DNA of 7,047 nt, taken from positions 1 to 7,047 of the forward strand of contig PMJE01000024.1 in the NCBI GenBank assembly GCA_003157315.1, given 5' to 3'. The stretch comes from Myxococcales bacterium. Lineage in GTDB: Bacteria; Myxococcota; Polyangia; Fen-1088. This document shows positions 1 through 6,052 of this stretch, in pieces. Every line of letters begins with the position of its first letter. Within the stretch, counting starts at the first letter, position 1. The position numbers and the translations under genes were made by a program. A model generated the notes under the pieces. It did not search any database. It was not told where the DNA came from and saw only the letters and a program-made list of their open reading frames with translations.

Positions 1-2
1 CA

Positions 3-143
3 TACCGGAAATACCCCATTCGATGGGGCTATGCACACGCCGTCCGCAGCCTGATGGCCACGCCGGAGAAACCCAAGCGGCCGATCGGTTTCCAGACCAA
101 GGGCCGGGGCAGGGGCTTGCCGCCCACGCGCCCGACCTCGTAG
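3..143 (+). CDS. 3' end of an unrecognised protein (partial, 5' end outside window)
   Basis: A frame open from the window edge codes for 46 residues and stops at TAG 141-143. I chose it over the other plus-strand frames because its composition is the most protein-like. It begins with an aromatic and basic stretch (YRKYPIRWGYAHAVRSLM) and ends in a Lys/Arg/Pro/Gly-rich tail (residues about 21-45, including KPKRPIGF and KGRGRGLPPTRP), like a flexible basic, possibly nucleic-acid-binding, C-terminus. No catalytic motif is visible and I do not recognise the family. The gene runs towards the minus-strand genes that follow, so it is not part of their operon. The minus strand under it is also open to the window edge, but that translation is rich in Ser, Trp, Pro and Cys and looks like an antisense shadow. 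Function unknown; confidence is only that this is a genuine coding end. Confidence 0.5.
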   Translation, partial: YRKYPIRWGYAHAVRSLMATPEKPKRPIGFQTKGRGRGLPPTRPTS

Positions 144-205
144 GGTTGTGCGAATAGAGTCGCTGCCGGAGGAAACCACGATGGGACGCGGTTCCCATGA
201 GCGAG

Positions 206-248
206 CTGGGGCTGGCCACCTCCAAACGTTCAGGGCGGCCAGCCCCGG
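206..248. terminator. GC-rich inverted repeat between convergent genes, possible terminator
   Basis: The arms 208-217 (GGGGCTGGCC) and 237-246 (GGCCAGCCCC) are perfect 10-bp complements. The stem continues inward past one mismatch with 219-221 against 233-235 (one pair G.T) and outward with a G.T and a C-G pair, leaving a loop of about 11 bases. It lies between the end of the plus-strand gene (143) and the stop of the minus-strand peptide gene (256), where a bidirectional terminator would be expected. Neither strand has a run of T after the stem, so a classical intrinsic terminator is not shown; it could act with Rho or protect the 3' end of the RNA. Confidence 0.4.
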
Positions 249-255
249 TGTTCAT

Positions 256-348
256 CTAGCGGACGTAGGGGTGCAGGGCGGCGAGAAGTGCGGCCAGCGC
301 GGCGACAAGCGCTGCAACCCCCTGCCAAGGGAATGCCTTGCGAGCCAT
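256..348 (-). CDS. 30-residue Ala/Leu-rich hydrophobic peptide, likely one membrane helix
   Basis: ATG at 348-346, TAG at 258-256, 30 codons, so it is missed by ordinary length cut-offs. The start overlaps the stop of the upstream helix-turn-helix gene by one base (TAATG), and a GGGAGG Shine-Dalgarno lies 7 bases upstream, so initiation is well supported and probably coupled. The protein has a short basic and aromatic head (MARKAFPWQ), a 16-residue hydrophobic core at residues 10-25 made only of Gly, Ala, Val and Leu, and a polar tail (HPYVR). V11, L14, L18, L21 and L25 fall on a 3-4-3-4 spacing, a heptad face that could let helices pack together. It has no cleavable signal-peptide pattern. 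The family is not recognised. By analogy, tiny membrane peptides can be regulators of membrane proteins or toxins, but nothing here decides. Ala/Leu runs also arise by chance in GC-rich DNA, hence the moderate confidence. Confidence 0.55.
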   Translation of the reverse strand: MARKAFPWQGVAALVAALAALLAALHPYVR

Positions 349-740
349 TAGGCTGCCTCCCGCATGAGCGGGCGACGAGCGCTCGCTTTGATGGCACAAA
401 CACGCTTGGACACGACAAGCGCACTGACGCCGAACAGCCGGCTACGAGAGCGCGCTTTGATGACACGAACACGCTTGGACACGGCAGGCGCGCTGGCGCC
501 GAACAACAGGCGACGAGCACACGCTTTGATGAGACGAACATGCTTCGACACGGCAGCCGCGCTGACGTCGAAGATCGCGGCGATGTCTGTCTCATTCAGA
601 CCGCATGATGCAAACACAAGAACCTGTTGCTGGCGCAACGCCAGTTGCGGCAACAACAGCGAGCACCACTCCCAGTAACGCGGGTCATGGTCAAGTTGAC
701 GCAACCGGCACGTCTCGTAGAGCTGAACATCGGGACTCAT
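348..740 (-). CDS. helix-turn-helix DNA-binding protein with a triplicated recognition-helix segment
   Basis: 130 residues if started at the second ATG (740-738), which has AGGAGG exactly 6 bases upstream; the first in-frame ATG (746) directly abuts that AGGAGG and is a poor start. Numbering here is from the ATG at 740. The N-terminal 30 residues are Tyr/Trp/Cys-rich (LYETC, YWEWC). Residues about 33-78 look like a sigma-70 region 4 / LuxR-type helix-turn-helix: helix 1 around LALRQQQVLVFASCG, then NETDIAAIFD, then recognition helix SAAAVSKHVRLIKA. The segment containing that recognition helix (about residues 56-78) is repeated twice more to the C-terminus (79-101 and 102-124), keeping F, SA, VSK-x-V and IKA. 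There is no room for polymerase-binding sigma domains, so a small regulator is likelier than a sigma factor. Its stop overlaps the start of the hydrophobic peptide gene, suggesting one transcript. Family and target unknown. Confidence 0.7.
   Translation of the reverse strand: MSPDVQLYETCRLRQLDHDPRYWEWCSLLLPQLALRQQQVLVFASCGLNETDIAAIFDVSAAAVSKHVRLIKACARRLLFGASAPAVSKRVRVIKARSRSRLFGVSALVVSKRVCAIKASARRPLMREAA
356..361 (-). promoter_or_regulatory. Shine-Dalgarno of the 30-residue peptide gene
   Basis: GGGAGG on the minus strand, inside the last codons of the helix-turn-helix gene, with a 7-base spacer to the ATG at 348. Together with the TAATG stop/start overlap it is the main reason to treat the short downstream frame as a real gene. 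Confidence 0.6.
371..577. repeat. three tandem 69-base repeats inside the helix-turn-helix gene
   Basis: Copies at 371-439, 440-508 and 509-577 align without gaps. By hand count they differ at 11 of 69 positions (left versus middle), 13 (middle versus right) and 15 (left versus right). The block CGCTTTGATG recurs at 384, 453 and 522. The period is 23 codons, so the frame is kept, and each copy encodes the recognition-helix region of the minus-strand protein. Between the first two copies in gene order I count 10 amino-acid changes and 1 silent change; between the second and third, 9 and 2. The copies are therefore old enough to have diverged and are not strongly constrained outside the VSK-x-V-x-x-IKA core. 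Exact unit edges are arbitrary. Confidence 0.9.
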
Positions 741-746
741 AGTCAT

Positions 747-752
747 CCTCCT
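747..752 (-). promoter_or_regulatory. Shine-Dalgarno deciding the start of the helix-turn-helix gene
   Basis: Perfect AGGAGG on the minus strand. It touches the ATG at 746 but lies 6 bases from the ATG at 740, so the latter is the better start. Confidence 0.65.
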
Positions 753-788
753 GGCGCCACGGCCGGGAGCGACACGCCCTTTGGCTAC

Positions 789-1313
789 TTAGCCGAACAG
801 TCGTCCTGAACCATGGCTTCGGATTGTGGTAGGGCGCCTCCGGCGCGTGGCATTGCCTCGCGTGGCCACGGCGGCCCGCCACGACCAGTTGGGAGGGAGC
901 CCAGCGTCACGGAGCACTATCGACCACAATGAACGACAGGGACCATCGACGACACTTGCGCGCGCGCCACACAGGTCCACGGGGGCGGGCCCGGCGCAAT
1001 CGCTGAGCTGTTTGGCAGTGACCCTCGCCATGCGAGCGAATTTCAGGCTGTCTCCTTCGTTGATCACGCTTGCTCGAATAGAGTGCGGACCGGAGCCACA
1101 TGGCCAGCCTGTTTCGCGTTGGGGAACGTAGGTACCGCAACCGACGGGGTTCGAGCCGATCTCTTTCAGGTGAACAGAGAACTTTTCCACCCGCATCCGA
1201 ATGCGCTTCATGATCGATCGCGGAGCCACCTTCACAACTCCGATGTCAGACGGGCTATCGACCGCCATTCCACGGGCGGGATGCCATTTCCTGACTGCTT
1301 CATCCCAGCTCAC
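789..1313 (-). CDS. doubtful open frame, possible hypothetical protein or decayed gene
   Basis: An open frame of 174 codons from a GTG at 1313 to TAA at 791-789, lying in the roughly 740-base gap between hsdR and the helix-turn-helix gene, on the same strand. Residues 1-100 are fairly protein-like (for example MKRIRMRVEKFSVHLKEIG from residue 35), but the remainder is rich in Arg, Trp, Cys and Ser and reads like non-coding GC-rich DNA. No Shine-Dalgarno is visible before the GTG or before the internal ATGs at residues 16 and 35. By hand count about 64 of the first 100 codons end in G or C, which does not settle the matter. I recognise no domain. It could be a small unknown gene, the remnant of one whose frame is lost after about residue 100, or chance. 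If it is not real, the whole gap 753-1490 has no gene that I can support. Confidence 0.22.
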   Translation of the reverse strand: MSWDEAVRKWHPARGMAVDSPSDIGVVKVAPRSIMKRIRMRVEKFSVHLKEIGSNPVGCGTYVPQRETGWPCGSGPHSIRASVINEGDSLKFARMARVTAKQLSDCAGPAPVDLCGARASVVDGPCRSLWSIVLRDAGLPPNWSWRAAVATRGNATRRRRPTTIRSHGSGRLFG

Positions 1314-1320
1314 GGGTTCG

Positions 1321-1326
1321 AGTATA
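1321..1326 (-). promoter_or_regulatory. isolated -10-like box (TATACT)
   Basis: TATACT on the minus strand matches five of six positions of the sigma-70 -10 consensus and points towards the genes at 1313-256. No good -35 hexamer lies 16-18 bases upstream (the best stretch, near 1344-1350, reads TTAAGT), and there is no extended -10 TG. It could start transcription of the helix-turn-helix/peptide unit separately from hsdR, but such a box also occurs by chance. Confidence 0.2.
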
Positions 1327-1418
1327 CGCTCACTCGGACTCTGAACTTAACCCTCCCCGAAGCATATTTCTTGCCACATCGCGCCTAGGCACAAAACCAA
1401 GGGCGCATCGAAGACGGC

Positions 1419-1438
1419 CCATTTCGCGGCCGGAATGG
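1419..1438. other. stem-loop just downstream of hsdR
   Basis: Arms 1419-1426 (CCATTTCG) and 1431-1438 (CGGAATGG) form eight pairs including one G.T around a four-base loop, 52 bases past the hsdR stop. There is no T-tract on the minus strand after it, so it is a candidate 3'-end structure of the hsd transcript rather than a proven intrinsic terminator. Confidence 0.35.
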
Positions 1439-1490
1439 ACAGACGGGCGTTCGATTTTGCTGCCCTGGCTGAGGCTGTGCCGGCTGCCGC

Positions 1491-4400
1491 TCACGCCGCC
1501 CGTCTTTCCGGGAACAGCCCGCTCGCGCTCTGCTGCCAGATGTGGCGATAGGCTTTCCGGGCGGCGGCTTCCTTCTCCTCGGGCGTGAAGGGCGGCGTGG
1601 GCAGGAGCTGCAGGACGTGGTCGAGGATGAAGACCTCCACCTCGGCCTGGGTCTGCTCCTTCTGCGTCCACTGGTCGAGGGGCTCGATGAGCCGACGTAG
1701 TTCGTCCAGCAGCGACTTGGCGGCCAGCTTCAACCGCTCGCGCTCGGCCTTGCCCAGGTTCTCCTTCTGAAGCAGGTCAAACAGCGCCAGTTCTTCCTCG
1801 CTCAATCCTTCCTCGACCGCCCGGCGTTGCTCGGCATCCAGGCTGTTCGCCAGCTCGATCAGCTTGGCGAAGGTGTCCTCGATGGTCACGCGATCCTTTT
1901 CGCGGTTGTAATCGGCGACGATCTCCGCGTAGCGCCGGTAGTAATCCATGCGCAGGGGATTTTGCTGCAACATCTTCGCCAGCTTCTCCTCGACGATCAG
2001 TCGCACGTCCTGGATGGCGGTCGCCTTGCGTTTGACCTTCTTGGCGAACTCGTGGCGCAGCTTCTCCAGGTCGATCTTGCTCAGGTCGAACAGCTTTGAC
2101 TCCGCCTGGTCATCCCCGGGGCGCTGCGCACGGATGGCCTCGTTGACGATCCGGTGCAGTTCCTTGAGCACGGCGGTGACGTCGGCGGTGTCGCGGCGCT
2201 CGGTCAGCTTCTTGTAGATGGCCTCGATGTTATCGTGGCGTTCAGCGTAGACTTCCGCCGATGGCTCGCCCATCAGGGACTTGAAGCGCACGAACACCTG
2301 GCGGGCCAGGATCTCGAAGCGACGTTTCGAGTCGTCGTTGGTGTAGACGGCCTCCACCGCGTCGGCCAGGGCCGTGATGCGGGCGAATCCTTGGCTGCCT
2401 GCCAGCCGACCAGAGTCGAAACCCAGGGTCTTCAGGTGCGCCTCGGTTTCCACGATCGCCTCCAGCAAGGCCCGCACCCGCTCTTCTGGGGGAGCGACGA
2501 TCTCCTCCTCCCCCACACCCTCGTCGCCCAGTGCGTACTGCGCCAGCGCATGGCGCAGACTCTTCAGCATGCCGTTGTAGTCGATGATGAGCCCGAAATC
2601 TTTGCCCGGGTATCGGCGGTTGGCACGGGCGATAGCCTGCATCAGCGTGTGCGCCTTCATGGGCTTGTCGATGTACAGGCTGGACAGGCACTCCACGTCG
2701 AAGCCGGTCAGCCACATGGCGCATACGATGGCGACGCGGAAAGGATGCTGAGGGTTCTTGAAGGCCGATTCCACGTCAACCCGCTTGCCATCCGGGGTCT
2801 CGAAACCCTGTTTCATGCGCGCCCGGTGCGGGATGATGTCGACGCCCCACTTTTTGAAATCAGCGACCTCGTTCTGTCCCTCGCTGATGATGATCTCGAC
2901 GATGGTCTCGTCCATCCATCGCGCCTTGGCCTCCAGCTTGGTCTGACGTTCGGGATCGGTCTCGGCAACGGCGGACGCGCGTACCCGCGCCAGCTTGGCC
3001 TGCCAGAGCGGGACGATCCGGTGGTACATGCGACCGCAGGTGATCTTGTCCACGCAGACCAACATGGACTTGCCCGATTCCCAGCGCGTCGTGCAGTGCT
3101 CGACGAAATCGGACGCGATCTTGTCCAGCCGGTCATCGGCCGTGATGACCTCGTAGTCCTTGCCCAGCAGCTTCTCCAGCAGAGCCTCCTGGTCCGGGTC
3201 CAGTTCGGCCTGCTCGATGGCGGCGGCGATGCGGTCGTTCAGGTCCAACCGCGCGATGCCCAGCTTCTCGCCACGATTCGCGTACACCAGCCTGACCGTG
3301 GATCCGTCATCCACCGAGCGCTGGAAGTCATAGCGAGACACGTAGCCGCCGAAGATCCGCCGCGTCAGATGGTCGTGCTTGAACAGCGGCGTTCCGGTGA
3401 AGCCGATGAAAGCCGCGTTGGGCAGCGCCAGGCGCATGTTGCGCGCCAGCTTGCCCGCCTGGGTCCGATGCGCCTCGTCGGAGACCACGATGATGTCATC
3501 GCGCCGGCTGTATGGCTGGTCTGGCTTCACCTCCTGGTTGAACTTGTGGATCAGGCTGAAGACATAGCGGTGGTTCTGCTTGAGCAGTTGTTGCAGGTCG
3601 GCGCCCGAGGCGGCGCGTGGGGTGTCCTCGTTTGCGGCCCCGCAGCCAACGAAGGTCTTGAAGATCTGGTTGTCTAGGTCGTTACGGTCGGTCATCACGA
3701 CGAAGGTGAAGTTCCCCGGCACCGTGCGCCGTACCTTCTCGGCGAAGAACACCATGGAATACGACTTGCCGCTGCCCTGGGTGTGCCAGAACACGCCCAA
3801 TTTCCCCAGCTCGGGGTGGGCGCGCTCGATGATCTTCAGATTCCGCGCCTCGGCGTACTCGCTCAGCTCGCTCACGTCCTGGTCGGCAACCCGGTAGATC
3901 AGGCGCTGCTCGGGCGGGAACTGGCGCTTGAGTGCCTCCTGCCGCACGACCGAATCCACTGCCTGGTTGACCCCGAGCACTTGCTGGTTGCGCGCCACCA
4001 CCTTGCGAATTGCGCCCGGCTTGCTGGAATCGAAGGCGATAAAGTTCTCGACGAAGTCGAGCAGCCGCCCCTTGGCCAGCATGCCGTCGAGCAACACCTG
4101 AGCCTCAAGGCTACCCTTGTCGCGTTCGTCGTTGCGCTTCCAATCGAAGAAGTGTTCCCAGTCGCTGGTGATCGAGCCGTAGCGAGCGCGATGTCCGTTG
4201 CTGACCACCAAGAAAGCGTTGTGGTGAAAGGCGTGCGCGACCACGTTCTCGTCCATGTAGTCGCGCAGGTTCTCCTCGAACCCGGCGCGGATGTTGCGGT
4301 ACACCGCCTTTAACTCGATGAACACCAGGGGCAGGCCGTTGACGAAGCAGACCAAATCGGCGCGCCGGTTGTAGTTGGGCGTGCGCTGGCCAGTCAGCTT

Positions 4401-4820
4401 CAGCTCACGCACCGCCAGGAAACGATTGTTGTCGGGGTTACGGAAATCGATCACCCGCGCACGTGACTTGCGGAGCTGGCCGCGCTCGTCGCGGTAGTCG
4501 ACCGGCACCCCGTCGCGGATGAAGCCGTAGAATTCCTGGTTGTGCTGCACCAGCGAGCGCGAGAAATCGTGCCGGGTGAGCCTCTGCACGGCATCGTCCA
4601 CGGCCGATGCGGGCAACGCTGGGTTCAGCCGCGCGATGGCTGCCCGCAGATCGCGGGTGAGCACCACCTCGCGTGTGTCTGCCCGGCCGAGCGTCCCGCG
4701 CTCGCCAAAGGTCTCCTCGTTCCAGGCATACACCGATTCCCAACCCAGCTTGTCGCGTAGGTGGTTGGCGAAGGTCTGCTGTACCAGCCGGTCTTCGCTA
4801 TTGATGTCAGTGTATGCCAT
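1491..4820 (-). CDS. hsdR: type I restriction enzyme R subunit (translocase and endonuclease)
   Basis: 1109 residues, full length for the family. HsdR binds the HsdM2-HsdS methyltransferase, pumps DNA with ATP and cuts at distant sites when the target is unmethylated. Visible domains: N-terminal nuclease with D155 and E169-L-K171 (context RRADLVCFV ... LVFIELKAVYRN), the PD-(D/E)XK core; then the two-RecA superfamily 2 motor with Walker A TQGSGKS (347-353), DEAH box (448-451), FTGTP motif (474-478) and the motif VI region MQAIARANR (727-735); then a long helical C-terminus (about 780-1109) that in this family docks to the methylase. The position usually held by Gln in the nuclease QxxxY motif appears to be N184 (N-L-R-D-Y188). 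The ATG at 4820 lies 5 bases after the hsdS stop with no clear Shine-Dalgarno, suggesting translation coupled to hsdS. No frameshift or premature stop is seen, so the subunit looks intact. Confidence 0.97.
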   Translation of the reverse strand: MAYTDINSEDRLVQQTFANHLRDKLGWESVYAWNEETFGERGTLGRADTREVVLTRDLRAAIARLNPALPASAVDDAVQRLTRHDFSRSLVQHNQEFYGFIRDGVPVDYRDERGQLRKSRARVIDFRNPDNNRFLAVRELKLTGQRTPNYNRRADLVCFVNGLPLVFIELKAVYRNIRAGFEENLRDYMDENVVAHAFHHNAFLVVSNGHRARYGSITSDWEHFFDWKRNDERDKGSLEAQVLLDGMLAKGRLLDFVENFIAFDSSKPGAIRKVVARNQQVLGVNQAVDSVVRQEALKRQFPPEQRLIYRVADQDVSELSEYAEARNLKIIERAHPELGKLGVFWHTQGSGKSYSMVFFAEKVRRTVPGNFTFVVMTDRNDLDNQIFKTFVGCGAANEDTPRAASGADLQQLLKQNHRYVFSLIHKFNQEVKPDQPYSRRDDIIVVSDEAHRTQAGKLARNMRLALPNAAFIGFTGTPLFKHDHLTRRIFGGYVSRYDFQRSVDDGSTVRLVYANRGEKLGIARLDLNDRIAAAIEQAELDPDQEALLEKLLGKDYEVITADDRLDKIASDFVEHCTTRWESGKSMLVCVDKITCGRMYHRIVPLWQAKLARVRASAVAETDPERQTKLEAKARWMDETIVEIIISEGQNEVADFKKWGVDIIPHRARMKQGFETPDGKRVDVESAFKNPQHPFRVAIVCAMWLTGFDVECLSSLYIDKPMKAHTLMQAIARANRRYPGKDFGLIIDYNGMLKSLRHALAQYALGDEGVGEEEIVAPPEERVRALLEAIVETEAHLKTLGFDSGRLAGSQGFARITALADAVEAVYTNDDSKRRFEILARQVFVRFKSLMGEPSAEVYAERHDNIEAIYKKLTERRDTADVTAVLKELHRIVNEAIRAQRPGDDQAESKLFDLSKIDLEKLRHEFAKKVKRKATAIQDVRLIVEEKLAKMLQQNPLRMDYYRRYAEIVADYNREKDRVTIEDTFAKLIELANSLDAEQRRAVEEGLSEEELALFDLLQKENLGKAERERLKLAAKSLLDELRRLIEPLDQWTQKEQTQAEVEVFILDHVLQLLPTPPFTPEEKEAAARKAYRHIWQQSASGLFPERRAA

Positions 4821-4825
4821 GAGGT

Positions 4826-6052
4826 CTACACGGCGATCTCGCCACTCATCAGACGAGGCAGGAGGAGGTCGCGGGCAGCGCGGAGTTTTTGGTTCTGGAG
4901 ATCGAGCAGCTCGCGCTGATCGATCAGGACGCCCACGATGTCATCGAACGCATGTTGAATTGTGCGTGACGGAATCAGTATTTCCGCAGCAGCCAGAACT
5001 CTTGCATTCGCATTGGGCTGGGCCGCCCCACCGACGCGCGACTGCACGTAGGCTTTGTAGTCGTCGGACTCGATGAACACGCCCGCCAGAAGATTGCTGA
5101 AATCGGGTCTGAAACGCAGTCGCACCAAGTACGACGCGAACACAGCGCACGGGTGCATCTTATGCAGGCGCTTCGCATATCCGACTGTCGCGCCGGTTCT
5201 TGCAATCACGATATCGCCGGTTTGCAGGCGAAACCGCTCCAGACGGTCGTCTGGAATCTCGCAGTAGGGAACCGTGGGCCAGTTGATCGAGGCAGGGACG
5301 ATATCCGTGATCCTCAGGAACCTGGGGCCAACATCCTGGTCGGAGGCGCTAGCCGTGTACCCGTAGTCGACCGACTCACATAGATCGGCCAGAGGCTTGC
5401 GGTCCCAACCCTCGGGCACGCCTTTGATGATGCGCGAGTGCTCGTGGCCGGGGAAGCGCAGTAGGACGAACCATTCGCGGTACAGCAGCCGCGCCGCCTC
5501 CTCCAGCAACGCCATCCGCCGCCGGTTGTTCTCGATCAGGTCGTCGTACGCGGCGAGGACATCGGCGATTCTTGTCTGGACAGATATCGGTGGGCGATGC
5601 ACACGAATTTGTTCAAGCTCTGACCCACGAATACCCTTTTGGCTAACCCCGGTGATAATCGTTTGAATGCGTCCGCGTCCCGGATACGTACAAAGATAGT
5701 ACCGATAGAATCTCGGATCTGACCTCGCGGGATCTAGCCGCACGCGAATCAAAGATGACTCAAATACCGTCGGCTCTTCTACTCCCAGGACGATCACACA
5801 GCGGCCTGCACCGGATTCAACAAGACTGCGTCGCGCGAAGAGAAGATCTCCGTCAATGAGCCCGAATCTCGACAACTCCCCATCGTCCACACGAATTCGC
5901 GCCATTTCCTGAGTACCAACACGCTCATAGGCAAACAGCTCGCCCATGTTGACGATCTTGGCTCCGTCCCCATGGAAGGAACTGGCCTTGTAGAGGCCGT
6001 TCCGAGACGGTTCTCGGTAGAGATCTCCGAAGGCCGCCTCTGGCCAGCTCAC
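4826..6052 (-). CDS. hsdS: type I restriction-modification DNA specificity subunit
   Basis: 408 residues from a GTG at 6052 that overlaps the hsdM stop (GTGA), with GAGGAG 8 bases upstream. An in-frame extension to 6259 exists but lies wholly within hsdM, so I reject it. HsdS chooses the bipartite target for both methylation and restriction. It shows the classic arrangement: target recognition domain 1 (about 1-155), central helical spacer (about 157-198, with RIADVLAAYDDLIENNRRRM), domain 2 (about 199-360) and a C-terminal helix (about 365-408) ending in LLPRLMSGEIAV. Paired family motifs are IDGDLLFARRS (66-76) in the first half and QTGDIVIARTGATVGYAKRL (277-296) in the second. Both recognition domains have lower GC than the spacer, consistent with module exchange. 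The DNA target cannot be read from sequence alone. No inverted repeats suggesting phase inversion are seen. Confidence 0.96.
   Translation of the reverse strand: MSWPEAAFGDLYREPSRNGLYKASSFHGDGAKIVNMGELFAYERVGTQEMARIRVDDGELSRFGLIDGDLLFARRSLVESGAGRCVIVLGVEEPTVFESSLIRVRLDPARSDPRFYRYYLCTYPGRGRIQTIITGVSQKGIRGSELEQIRVHRPPISVQTRIADVLAAYDDLIENNRRRMALLEEAARLLYREWFVLLRFPGHEHSRIIKGVPEGWDRKPLADLCESVDYGYTASASDQDVGPRFLRITDIVPASINWPTVPYCEIPDDRLERFRLQTGDIVIARTGATVGYAKRLHKMHPCAVFASYLVRLRFRPDFSNLLAGVFIESDDYKAYVQSRVGGAAQPNANARVLAAAEILIPSRTIQHAFDDIVGVLIDQRELLDLQNQKLRAARDLLLPRLMSGEIAV

Noticed and set aside
151..160. CGAATAGAGT repeated at 1075-1084 as a possible attachment-site pair
   Set aside because: Ten-base exact repeats are expected many times by chance in 7 kb, and neither copy sits at a recognisable integration target.
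371..577. CRISPR-like array
   Set aside because: Units are directly adjacent with no unique spacers, diverged by about 16-22%, and lie within a coding frame.
230..595. Other frames open through the 69-base repeats on both strands
   Set aside because: A repeat whose period is a multiple of three keeps any stop-free frame open. Only the 740-348 frame has a helix-turn-helix pattern and a Shine-Dalgarno.
861..870. Perfect 10-bp palindrome CGTGGCCACG as an operator
   Set aside because: Several such palindromes are expected by chance in a GC-rich 7-kb stretch, and it is not placed next to a supported promoter.
1148..1159. GGTTCGAGCC resembling a tRNA T-arm (a similar GGTTCGAG also at 1315)
   Set aside because: The flanking bases do not pair as a T-stem and no acceptor, D or anticodon arm can be laid out around either site.
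2154..3677. 507-codon open frame on the plus strand inside hsdR
   Set aside because: It is antisense to the motor and middle region of an intact hsdR whose motifs are clear. Long antisense frames are expected opposite GC-rich codon use, and the translation is Val/Leu/Asp/Arg-rich without domain motifs.
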